Positions 51,301 to 63,300 of a DNA stretch of 64,000 nt are shown one piece after another. A program made the position numbers and the translations under genes. The notes beneath the pieces are model-generated. The model had not been told where the DNA came from. It saw only the letters and a list, made by a program, of their open reading frames with translations, and did no database searches. This DNA comes from Elmis aenea (lineage: Eukaryota; Arthropoda; Insecta; Coleoptera; Elmidae), in NCBI GenBank assembly GCA_947652605.1, contig OX393579.1, positions 38,012,970-38,076,969 of the forward strand. The letters run 5' to 3'. Each line of letters starts with the position of its first letter. Positions within the stretch are counted from its first letter, which is position 1.

Positions 51301-54300
51301 ACAATGAGATATTACTTGCTACATTTATTTTTATAAATAAGTCACAAAATCAAGAAAAATCGTATTTTACCCAACACTTATCAAGTTATCTATGAAAATA
51401 AAAACAAAAAACAACTAATTAAGTGTCAAATAACAGTTACTATTTGTCTGCGGTATCATTTATGAGAATTTAATAGTATTGTTGTGTAATTTGAGAGTCT
51501 TTGTAGTAATTGTTATAATGATAGCAACATTTAAAAATAGCGATTAATTTGACATGTTGAGATGCTACATTCTTTGCCATAAAAACTGTGAAGAAGCTGA
51601 GCGAATGTAATTAGAGCTATATCCCAAGAAAAGGCAACGAAGGATGCGTAATTACAAAAATTTGGAAATAAATTTAAAAGTATATGGTTTTTTCGACAAA
51701 CCAACCAAAAATCCAAAACAAATCAATAATTAATTAGAATTATTTATTTTACACAGTTTCTATTGTAAATAATGTGGCATTTCAACATATACAATTTTTA
51801 ATTAGTTGTAAATGTGCTCATAATTATATGATAACAAATTTGCTACAAAGACTATCGAATTATACAACAATACTATAAAATTCTAATAAATGATACCGCA
51901 GACAAATGGTAACTGTCATTTGACACATAATTAGTTGTTTTTTGTTTTTATTATTATAGATAGCTTGATAAGTGATAGGTAAAATACGATTTTTCTTGAT
52001 TTTGTGACTTATTTATAAAAATAAATGTAGCAAGTAATATCTCATTGTAAAGAGGAAAAAAAAGCACATTCAACTATTCCATAGCCAACTTCGCGGGCCA
52101 TAAGAAAAAATGAAGTTAGGGGTAATATCTCGAAAATGGTAGGTGTTAAAAATAATCTAAAATAACAGTTACATTCTCCATTAAAAAGTGCCTTAAGAAA
52201 GTACAAATAAAATTGTTCTAATGATTACGACAAAAAAGTTATGAGAGAAAAAAGAAATTGGACATTTTCATATTTTTTGCTATAACATCTGAAGTACGAG
52301 GAATTTTGTACTTTTAAAAATTGATTGTGCCTCCTCTCATACCAAGGAACAATTCATCTAATTTAAGCAAACCTGTATCTCTTATAATAAGCGAGATCCC
52401 CATGCTGGAAATGTAATCTGGGACACCCTGTATATCTTTTCTGTATGTGTCGAAGAAAAATTTTGTTAATAAAGGACAATAGCTTGTATATTCACTCTCA
52501 TTTTCTTAAAAAAAAAAAAGAAAACCGGCCCGTCAGCTTGTTTATACCGTGCATTTGACCTGCATGCAATTTGAGTTTGAGACCACTCATCTATTTAACA
52601 TAACAAAAAACGATCAAATCTTAAAAATTATACTATAACTATCAATGGAAATGTATTAAAAATTAATTTTTAATAAAAATAAAAACAAATAATAAACGTC
52701 GACATAAAAAAATTAGACTTCCAAACACAGTTGTCCTCTATGTGCAACTGCTTTTTTTTAGAGTCTAATTTTTTATGTCAATGTTTATCATTTGTTTTTA
52801 TTTGTATTAAATATTAATTTTTAATACATTTCCATTCATAGTTATAGTATAATTTTTAAGATTTGATCATTTTTTGTTATGTTAAATAGACTGTTTGCCA
52901 TAATTTGAATAAACTTTGAACTGATTTTTCTCGAAAATTTTCTTATGTATGCATGTATGCATGTACACAATCAGATTTAGAATTAAATTCTCTATACGAA
53001 TCAACAAAAAAAATTTATACTATTTAATTTAAAAAAACAAAACGTTGCCTATCGCGGATTTGACATACGTCATCGTAGAGATAACAAATTCACATCATTT
53101 AATAGAGAATTTGTCACCGTTTCCAAAAATATAAGGTTTGTTGGGGTTATTTTCAATAATTTAAAAGTTATAGGGGTTCGACAGTCAAACTGAGTCACCC
53201 GGTATAGTAACTTACTCGTGGCCGTCGATTGCATGTGGATGTCTTCTAAAATTAGTTCTAAGAACAATGTCATTGTAATCTTGGTTCCTTCGCTCAACTT
53301 CTTCCACATGAGCTGCCAAATGGCTATTAACAAAGCAAAGCGAAGTGTTATGTAATTCTAATCTTACAGCAACTCCACCTTTATTGCCCTGAAGTATTAA
53401 TTTTATAAAACATACTGTGCTTATCAACGAAACTGTTATAATTTACATTTAACATAATTAACAGTGTATCCGAAATTTAGGCTAAGCATGGACAACATCT
53501 AAACCAGCGGTGGACAAACCGCGGCCCGTGGGCCGCATGCAGCCCTTGGTAGTTTTACATGCGGCCCTCCATGAATTACTATACAGGGTTCTCGTTTTTT
53601 GAGGGCCACTATGGGCATCTCGTAAACGGTAAGAGTTACGACTTCGGTTAAATTAGGACAAAGTTGTATATTCAGGTGCTTAATAATTTGACGCAAACAG
53701 AACTTATCTAGCTCTTTTAGTTTTTGAGATATAGGGAAAAAAGTAAAAAAGTGGATTTTTGTTTTTTGCCCGTAACTTTTTCATTTGATGTCAAATTTAA
53801 TTTCTGTTAAAACTTTTTTTGGCCACTTTTTGCAAGGAATTAGAATCTCCAATTATATTTACGCCAATTTGTAGAGCATTACGTTATGAATTCGACAATG
53901 TATAACAGTTGACACTTTTTTGAAACAATTGTTGTTAAAAATGGCAAAAACAAATCCTAATCGGCATGGTAAATAATTCAGGCGTTGTTTGCATAAACAA
54001 CACTTGTCAATTTTTTTTCAAATCTGAGACTACACTTTCAATGGATAATTGGCGCCATTTCAGACATCCCTTATGAAAAATAATTCCGTAATAACCCCAG
54101 TAATTCATAATATAAGCGCGGAAACTAATGATCCTCCAGCTCCTGATATTGATGCAGACGACAACAGCAGCCAAAGTAGCGATAATGAAAAATTTCTAAA
54201 ATTGACATGTGTTGTTTATGCAAACAACGCCTCAATTGTCTTTGTCTCTTTTTCCTTGGAAGCACGTAAGTAAACCGCATGAAATTACTATTTAAGAGAT

Positions 54301-57300
54301 TTAATTAAAAAAATAGGTATTAATAAATATGTTGGGAATGCATTAACATTGTTCACTTATTAGCAAATATTTTTAAAACATTTTCTTTGGTTAAGTAATA
54401 AAATTCTCTAAAATGTATATTTAATCCTTATTTGGCATACAATTATTTGTTACAAAATTTTCGTAATCAAATAATATAAGTGTCATAGTTTACAAAAAAC
54501 GTACAAAAATCTGTTTAAGCTTTTTGCTTACTAAAAGTCATTAACGCAGATAAAAGGCATAACTGGTTATTTTTTGTTACAAATAATTGTATGCCAAATA
54601 AAGATTAAATACACATTTTAGAGAAATTTATTACTTAACCGAAGAAAATATTCTAAAAACATTTGCTAATAAGTGAACAATGTTCATGCATTCCTAACAT
54701 ATTCATTAATACCTATTTTTTAAATTAAATCCCTTAAATAGTAATTTCATGCGGTTTACTTACGTGGAAAAAGGGACAAAGACAATTATTTACGATGTCG
54801 ATTAGGATTTGTTTTAAATAAAATATTTGTTTTTGCCATTTTTAACAACAATTCTTTCAAAAAAGTGTCAAGTGTGATACATTGTCGAATTCATAACTAA
54901 ATGCTCTACAAATTGGCGTTAAAATCAGATATAGCGTCCATAAGAAAAAATTGACCTGATGATGGTTTTAGACAAACGAAACGTCATACGGAAAATTTAA
55001 TTGGGGATTCTGATTCCTTGCAAAAAGTGGCCTATATAAAGTTTTTACAGAAATGAAATTCGACATCAAATGAAAAAGTTACGGGCAAAAAACAAATATC
55101 CACTTTTTTACTTTTTCCCCTATATCTCAAAAATTAAGTTCTGTTTGCTGCAAATTATTAAGCACCTTAATATACAACTTTGCCCTAATTTAACCGAAGT
55201 CGTAACTCTTACCGTTTACGAGATCCCCATAGTGGCCCTCGAAAAACGAGAACCCTGTATTAGTTAAAATTTCTATAATATGTATCTATGTATAGCTTTT
55301 TTTATACCTTAATTTTTGGTCGCTTCCAACTTACACATAATTAATCAGTTGTTATTATTATAATATTTTTTTTAGTTGGGCCCTTTTAGTCGCACTGTTT
55401 GCGCAAACTGGCCCTTTTTAAAAAAAGTTTGCCCACCGCTGATCTAAACCATAATGGATACAAGAGCAGTAAAACAGAGCAAAAGTTACTTATACAGGGT
55501 GACAACATTATAATTTTACTTAGACTTTGTTACTATAAAAGTCAGTCTCTAAAATAACCAAGGTCGGGCAAAATTTTATAAGGAATTAAATGGTGTTCAA
55601 AAATTAAACACTGTTGAACATTTTCTAAATAAATTTTAAAAACGTAGGTTTATCAATTCATTACTTTAAAATATTTTCCTGTTTCTGTACTAATAACTGC
55701 AATTTTTTTTAAATATTTCTGAGAATTTGTTGTTTTACTAATGTTTTTATTATTTCGTTTTAGTATTTAATAAATTATCCTTGTTCATTTTGTCATGAAT
55801 ACTATATCATAATAAGACATTTCTTATCTGTCTATCGACTCTCCATAATATGTATTACCATCAAACACATTACAACATAAAAGTTTATATAATATTTTGC
55901 TCGTAAAATAAGTCAGTATTTTAAATATTTTTGCATAACTAAGTCACACTTTATAGATAACAGAAACTTTAATATTTTGCGAACTACTTCATAATGTCAC
56001 CTGGCTGGCAAAATATTCTGGGAAAAACACTGTATCCCATTAAATAGACCTTGTATTTCTAATAGTTTCAAAGTTGTTTTTTACATTCTAAATATTGTCA
56101 CATTAACTAAATGCATCAAGCAATACGTACCATTTTACCTAATATTCCAGTTCCAACTGTATCTATAGCAATATTTTTTATATGTGGATAATGCTTGTTA
56201 TTTACTAAAACTATTAACTGAATGCCTACTAGCCGCACCAAAGCAACAGACCTATATTTGGCATCTTGATGAACGGCATCCAGAACTACTTTCCTAAAAA
56301 AATATACGCATATTTATTCAAAGAGTGATAGTGAAAGCTTGGGATGATATACACCACGGTTGGACAAATCCTGGCCCAAGAGCCGGAGCACCCAATCCGA
56401 CCCGTTACATAAAAGAGACGACAATGCATATTATTCTGTTTCGTTTTATAAAACGCCCATGGGCCGTTCTAGTGAACTCTTGTATTACAAAGATCATTTT
56501 TCCGAATACTAATTAATTTGAAGAAAGAGAAGTTATTTCCAGCTTTTCTATGATTCTAAAAAAATTTGAGGCTCGGCAAAAGATTTTTAACATCTCAAAC
56601 CTAAATTTGTTCTGTCTCACGTCATCATATTGTAATGTTTAGACGTAAGCTCAATAGTTTTATTAAGGAAAAGTTTAAATTGTTATATTAAGTTATAAAA
56701 TTGTAAACACAATTACCAAAATGCTAAATAAACTACCTTATTATAATCAGGGACCAAGACCGGACCGTTAAAAAACCGTAACCGGACCGGACCTTTCTGA
56801 AAATATGAGAAACCGAAACCGGACCATTGTGTAAGGACCGTAAACTGGACTGCAACCGGCAACTTTTTCGGTCTGGACCGAAATTTTCGGTAAAGATCGC
56901 GAACTGTCGGTTGTCGCGTCGGTTACCAATGAAATGAATGATACTTGTCTCATTTTTGGGACAATGGCGCAATGTGTGATATATTTTTTTTTAATATAAC
57001 AGAAACAAGTTAAATAATACAGGGTGAGTCACGACGGACGCGTCGGAGTTTTATGGCGAAACGGTTTATATTTCTCAATTTATGTCGCTGTTAGATTATG
57101 TAAGTCAATAAGGGCTACATTTTAAAAATATTTTCAATCATACACGGTGCTCCAAAAAAGAGTGCCATATCAAAGTTATACTTTTTCTTATGAAACACCC
57201 TGTATATTTTTACATTTTTGGATTCCTCTTTAAATTTACTTCAAAAAATGTAAAAGGTTATATGGGTCTAAAAGTAACCGTTCTCGTGAAAATTGCATTT

Positions 57301-60300
57301 TCATGAAAATACAGTATTTTCAAAAATTTTCAACATTTGAAAACTTTGACAAGTCTGAACAAATTCGCTTGGAGATAAGATTGACAATAGATTATGTAAC
57401 ACTTTGCACCACCTACATTTTTAAAATATTATACAGGGCGTTTTTTACGCTTGGTCAAACTTGTGAAACTTTAAACATCGATAACTCATTTTTTTTAAAT
57501 ACAACACCCTATATTTTTTTACACCGTCTTATAGAAAATTTAATTTTCTTTCGAAAACATTAAGGCTGTTTTTCACCTAAAATTGATATTTTCCGAGATA
57601 TCGCGATTTTATTGTTAATTATTAGGGCAAAGTAATATTTTCAAGTGGGCTATGAAGGTAGACAGCGGTAATTTGAAACAATTGAAAGAAAAAACAGGAA
57701 ACTTATCATTTTATCGTTAAACTACACACTTTTGACATATTCTTATATGAAAGTTGTAGTTTTACCATACCTACGTTTAAATAGAGATTTTTTTAAATTA
57801 TTTATGCATTTATTTATTGGACCAGTGTTATAAGATAATTACTAAATCCTATAAACCATTTTTTGTCTGTTTACGATACGATACTACGACACTCTACCGA
57901 AAACAGTACAACCATGTTTTTTTTTTTTTAAATGCAAAATTAGACAAGTCAGTATTACTTTTTTTTTTAAATCGGCGTTCCGTTCTCGTAACTAATATAA
58001 TATCAATCGGTTTTTAGGACTTGGCAAACGATCAAACTCAATTATATGAAAAATATTGTGCCCCTGATGAGAAACCTATATTTAAGAATATGCCAAAAGT
58101 GTGTAGTTAAACGATAAAATGATAAGTTTCCTGTTTTTTCTTTCAATTGTTTCAAATTACCGCTGTCTACCTTCATAGCCTACTAGAAAATATTACTTTG
58201 CCCTAATAATTAACAATAAAATCGCGATATCTCGGAAAATATCAATATAAGTGAAAAACAGCCTGAATGTTTTCGAAAGAGAATTAAATTTTCTATAAGA
58301 CGGTGTAAAAAAATATAGGGTGTTGTATTTAAAAAAAATGAGTGTTCGATGTTTAAAGTTTCACAAGTTTTACCAAACGTAAAAAACGCCCTGTATAATA
58401 TTTTAAAAATGTAGGTGGTGCAAAGTGTTACATAATCTATTGTCAATCTTATCTCCAAGCGAATTTGTTCAGACTTGTCAAAGTTTTCAAATGTTGAACA
58501 TTTTTGAAAATACTGTATTTTCATGAAAATACAATTTTCACGAGAACGGTTGACTTTAGACCCATATAACCTCATACATTTTTTGAATCAAATTTAAAGA
58601 GGAATCCAAAAATGTAAAAATATATAGGGTGTTTCATAAGAAAAAGTATAACTTTGATATGGCACTCTTTTTTGGAGCACCCTGTATGATTGAAAATATT
58701 TTTAAAATGTAGCCCTTATTGACTTACATGATCAATCAGCGACAGAAATTGGAAAATATAAACCGTTTCGCCATAAAACTCCGACGCGTCCGTCTTGACT
58801 CACCCTGTATACACAACATTTTATTAATTATTTGGTATGAAATGGGGCAAAACAATTGTCATGTAAAGGTGCATCACATCAACTGCAATTTTTTTTTTTT
58901 TGCCGCATGCTGCACATCGCCTTTGGGTTTTTATAGGTATTATTAGATGGTTGCCACGTTGCCAGGATCAAATCTTACACTTAAGCTGACCCTTCCTTAT
59001 AGTATTTTTGATTTTTTTAGACCTATCCTTTCACGAGATGTTGAACCTTTTGATAAATAATAAATCCACGACACGTCTTTTTTTTCCATCTCTTTCGAAG
59101 GCCTCAAATCTCAAATATGTATAGCATATTAAGCCATTGTCCTATTTATGGGACACAAAAAGCAAACGATGAAAAAATACATCTGCGATTTTTTTTTCCA
59201 TTTCCACTAATATAAATTAGAACAATGTTTTACGAGATCAAACAGGAAAAATCACTTGTGAGAAAACCGCCAAATTAAAACACTATTTATTTTTATACTG
59301 CTAAAGTAAAAATTACCAACTTTTCAAACAGGTGTAGCCAACCACACAGCCTTTTAAACCTTAAGTTTTTAATAAATATATGTTAAATGTAATATATTAA
59401 TACTCATATTAAACACATTTTGACTAATAGAAGTCGCGATATTAAAAATTATTTTGAAAAATTGAGAAAAAATCAAGCGTCCCAAATATAGGCCAATGGC
59501 TGATAATGGGTTAATTGTACTTTAAATAAAAAACCAAATCAACTTTTTTCTATTAACTATCTTAATATTTTATTTAATACTAGCTGAATAACCTGTTCTT
59601 TGCACGATTAGGATTGTTATTTGTTTTTGCTAGCGAAATTTACAATGTCACTATAAAACATTCAGTAAATAGTTTGTGTGACATAAACCACTGTTAATAT
59701 TGAGATTGTTGTGAAGATTGCTCTTATTAAAAAAAAAAACAACCGAAAAAGACCACGGTTAAGACCGGGCTCCACGTAAAAAAATCAAAACCGAAACCGG
59801 ACCTTTATTGTAAAATATTGTAAGACCGTAACCGAAACCGGACCCCCAATTCCGGGTCCCTGATTATAATGTAATACAATAAAATATTATTAACAAAAAA
59901 TCCTTACTAATATAAGTAGACACATAATGATTTAAGAAAAACTTGAACAAAATATTTTTTGAAATTAAAACAGCACGAGAAACTGAGTATAACAAAAATT
60001 AAATACTTTTTTTTTTCTTCTCATTTTAACTAAAAATTCTTTTCAGTACATTTAGGGTCAACTCACACCGGCGCAGTGGCGATCCGTGATCACCATAAAA
60101 AGTAACCAAGTTACTTAACTACGTAACCAGGTTACATATTATAGTGATCGTGGATCGTGATCGATGTGAGTTGACCTTTAACACGTTAAGCGACACCATG
60201 TTAAAAAAAGTAGGTTGTTCTGGCCATCAATTTTTTTTTAAAATTAACGTTTCTAAATTGCACTTAAGTAATATAAAAAAAAATCACAAAAATAATCATA

Positions 60301-63300
60301 TTTTAACCAGTTTTTAATTTTTTTTTTGTGTGAATAAATTTGTATCATAAAACTTTTTTTTTTAATATTAATGTGGGTAAAAAAATCGCTGACCATCAAG
60401 GTTTTCTGGTCCACCGGGCCATCCTTAAACCTTTTCCGGTATAGTTATATGCTTAGATCATATAAACTACATGGATAACACTACCACAATGCAACTATGT
60501 TGTACACATATCCCAGACGTACAATTATACTGCATCTCCTTCTAACACATATGAAAATATATTTGTTTCTCGCTTTCCGGCCCCACCGAGTAAAATCGTG
60601 TGCGTTACTATGGTTACGCGCGAAATTTGAACTAAAGCGTTATTTGAACTACTGGTAGATGCAATGTACTCGGATGTTTCCGTGTCAAATATGGGAGGAT
60701 ACAATAACATTAGATCAGACTTAGTAAGTTTTATTGAAGTACAGTAAACACCGCTTATTAGAATCAATTGATTCAATTAAACGACGATTTTAATAGCAAA
60801 AAATTCTAAATGTCATTCAAGCGTCAGTCGCTAGAATAGGCTAGGTAGGAAGTACGTTACAGTTATTATCACGGTTGCGCTACGATGACAGCGGGCCCGG
60901 GTCCAAAACAAAGATAGCGCATATAGGGCCCACATGATGTAGAAAGAGATAGGTTTAAAAAGGCACGTTGTACATGTCGGCAACATTGTCTTAACTATAT
61001 TCCTATGGTGTTGTGTTATCCATGTAGTTTATATGATCTAAGGTTATATGTAATACATGTATGTTTAAGAATACAGGCAGCCGAATCTATATATAGTGTG
61101 TTGTATCCAAATGGATACAGGTGGCCCATCGGGCCAAAATGATTTGTATCCATATGGATACAAATGACGCTTAACGTGGTAACTTATTAGATGTATTGCA
61201 ACTGTTATGATTTGGTCGTGTTTTGTCTTGTCAACTACAAAGGTTGCTAAGATTTTGTGAACATTAATAAATAATTTTTAAACTCATTTTTCTCAAAAAT
61301 GTACTCATGTAGTTAATTTTTTTAACACATGATCGAATTTTGAAATATATTCCCCATCAGAAGGAATTGAAAAAGTATACTACGAAATTTAAAAAAAAAA
61401 TGTTGACTGTAGCTGGTCTGATGTACTTCACTGTAGAAAAAACATTTTAACATAATTTGGTAAAGAATCAAAAAGATAATTTTTAAAAATTTAAGTTATA
61501 TATCAAAATATTAAACCTGTTCTACTCCTTTACAAATAAAAACATAAAACTTACTGCCATTCCGCTTCCCTTGGCGTATCATTCAAAATAAATGCTTCTT
61601 TACTAAGATCTAATTCTTGAAATCCCACAGCATAAATATCTGGTGGTTCACTATCACAGCTCAACCAAGATTTTAATGACACCGAAGGAGGTTGACCATT
61701 GACATTCCAGGTTCCAACAAAAACGCTATGACAAATCAATTAAAAACTATACACATAACCATTTTTCGAAACATTACCTAAATTCTTGTTGGTTTGTATA
61801 TTCTGTTTCTTTCAAAGAAAGTTGATATTTTAGGTATGATTCTCGATTTGATGATAGGCCTCCACTTTGTGCAACTTTATTTCTTGCTATGTAAAAATCA
61901 GAACTCTAAAAAATTAAAATCATGTAATTAATTACAAATTCAGTTTGTAATAATTTGAAGATGTAACACAAAACTAAATTGGTTAATATTTTCTTCGCTT
62001 AAAATATTATTACCATTTTTGTCTGCCAACGTATGAAATTAGTCATGAATTATTTTTTAACATTAGACGTTAACAAAATTAATACTTATAATTACATCAC
62101 AATATTGTATGTTCCATTAGATCTAACCATTCATAAAGAATCATAAAGAACATATCATCTAACTGATTAATTAATACTGTCAAAGTTGAAAGAAATTTCT
62201 ATAATATATTGACAAAATCAGAGCTGGCTTAAATGTGTATTTGATGAAACTTTAATTTTCTGATATAGTCGTTGTGTTTTCTTCGCCTTTAAAATATGCA
62301 GATTTAATTAAGGCAGTATTAACATTAGTTTTTCTTCAAAAATACTTGTAAACGAACAATTTGACTAAATTAGAAAAACAGCTACAGGAATCTCAAAAAC
62401 AAAAAGAGCTAAAAGTCAAATACGTTATAAAATTAGCAGAATTTTGAGCCGATTTCAAATCTGCTTTTCATCAATAATTGACAATTAAATTTATAACATG
62501 CAATTCATTTATCAATCATCGATAAGCAACTTACTTAATTTTTGATTTATAATATTTGTATATTTCGTTACTGAAATTTATACCATAATGATAATGTGTT
62601 ATGGTACAGGGTGGACTTAATTCGAATGTTTTACAGGATATCTCGGTTACCATAATAGGTGGTGCAAATTTTATATGTGTTTATCTGGTAATTATTTTGA
62701 GATATAAGACTTTTTAAATCACTATCCATTTTAGTACTACAGATGAAAAATGAAATTTCATTTTTAAAAAGTTCACTATAATTTCTTTATGAAAATATAA
62801 TTAAATAATGTACAGGTTTTTTATGAATATCTTTATGCTTAATTTCAAGACGATTTTAATTTTTATTAATAATATAATATTAATAGATAATTATTAATTA
62901 ATAATGTTTTCATAAGCATATTTCTTTTTATTTGATAAACTTTTCTTTAACTAGCTAGCATTAATTCTTTAATTGTGTTCAACTGTCTTTTTATGATAAA
63001 CTGTTTTAAGAATATTTCATCAATCAAAAAGTAATATGCTCGGGAAAACATTATTATCTATAAAGTGCAGATCTCAAATTTGTATTGCCCATGAAGAGTG
63101 GGCTACATACTGCACGCATGTTCTTATTTAAATTCAATTGTAATAGTAATTGAAAAATCATAAATTATTATGTAATTTGAAAAGCATCTTAAATTATTTA
63201 GCTTTCTTTGTGTTTAATTAAGTACTGCTAGTTTATTTATGTGATGTTTTGTTTTTCAATCGCCACCTTGATTAAACTTGCCAAATACAATAATATTGCT

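Larger units (their letters stand above)
50266..53202. mobile_element. foldback family F, TA-flanked, hosting two nested elements
   Basis: Inverted arms begin CGGGTGATTCAGTTTGACTG and include a block with ATGACGTATGTCAAATCCG. TA is on both sides. Its centre was split by the hAT miniature at 50588. It occupies nearly all of the OCRL intron between exons e and f, ending 14 bp from the exon e donor. Confidence 0.85.
53505..55441. mobile_element. hAT miniature element, second copy, interrupted
   Basis: The same family as 16341-16918: ends CAGCGGTGGACAAACC and GTTTGCCCACCGCTG, with ATCTAAAC at 53497-53504 and 55442-55449. The family A foldback inserted at its internal TA. It lies in the OCRL intron between exons d and e. 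Confidence 0.92.
56748..59862. mobile_element. hAT miniature element with perfect 8-bp duplication, hosting two insertions
   Basis: Ends CAGGGACCAAGACCGGACC and CCGGGTCCCTG, flanked by ATTATAAT at 56740-56747 and 59863-59870. Repeated ACCGGACC/AACCGAAACCGGACC motifs lie inside both ends. It contains foldback D and a piggyBac-like miniature. It lies in the OCRL intron between exons c and d. Confidence 0.9.

Noticed and set aside
54049..54273. 74-residue open frame with acidic serine-rich segment as a host gene
   Set aside because: It lies inside a 255-bp inverted-repeat element nested in a foldback, and its start and end codons fall in repeat DNA.
57303..58575. Two similar open frames (86 and 121 residues) on opposite strands that look like a small gene pair
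   Set aside because: They are the same sequence read in each arm of one palindromic foldback element, with no domain or splice support.
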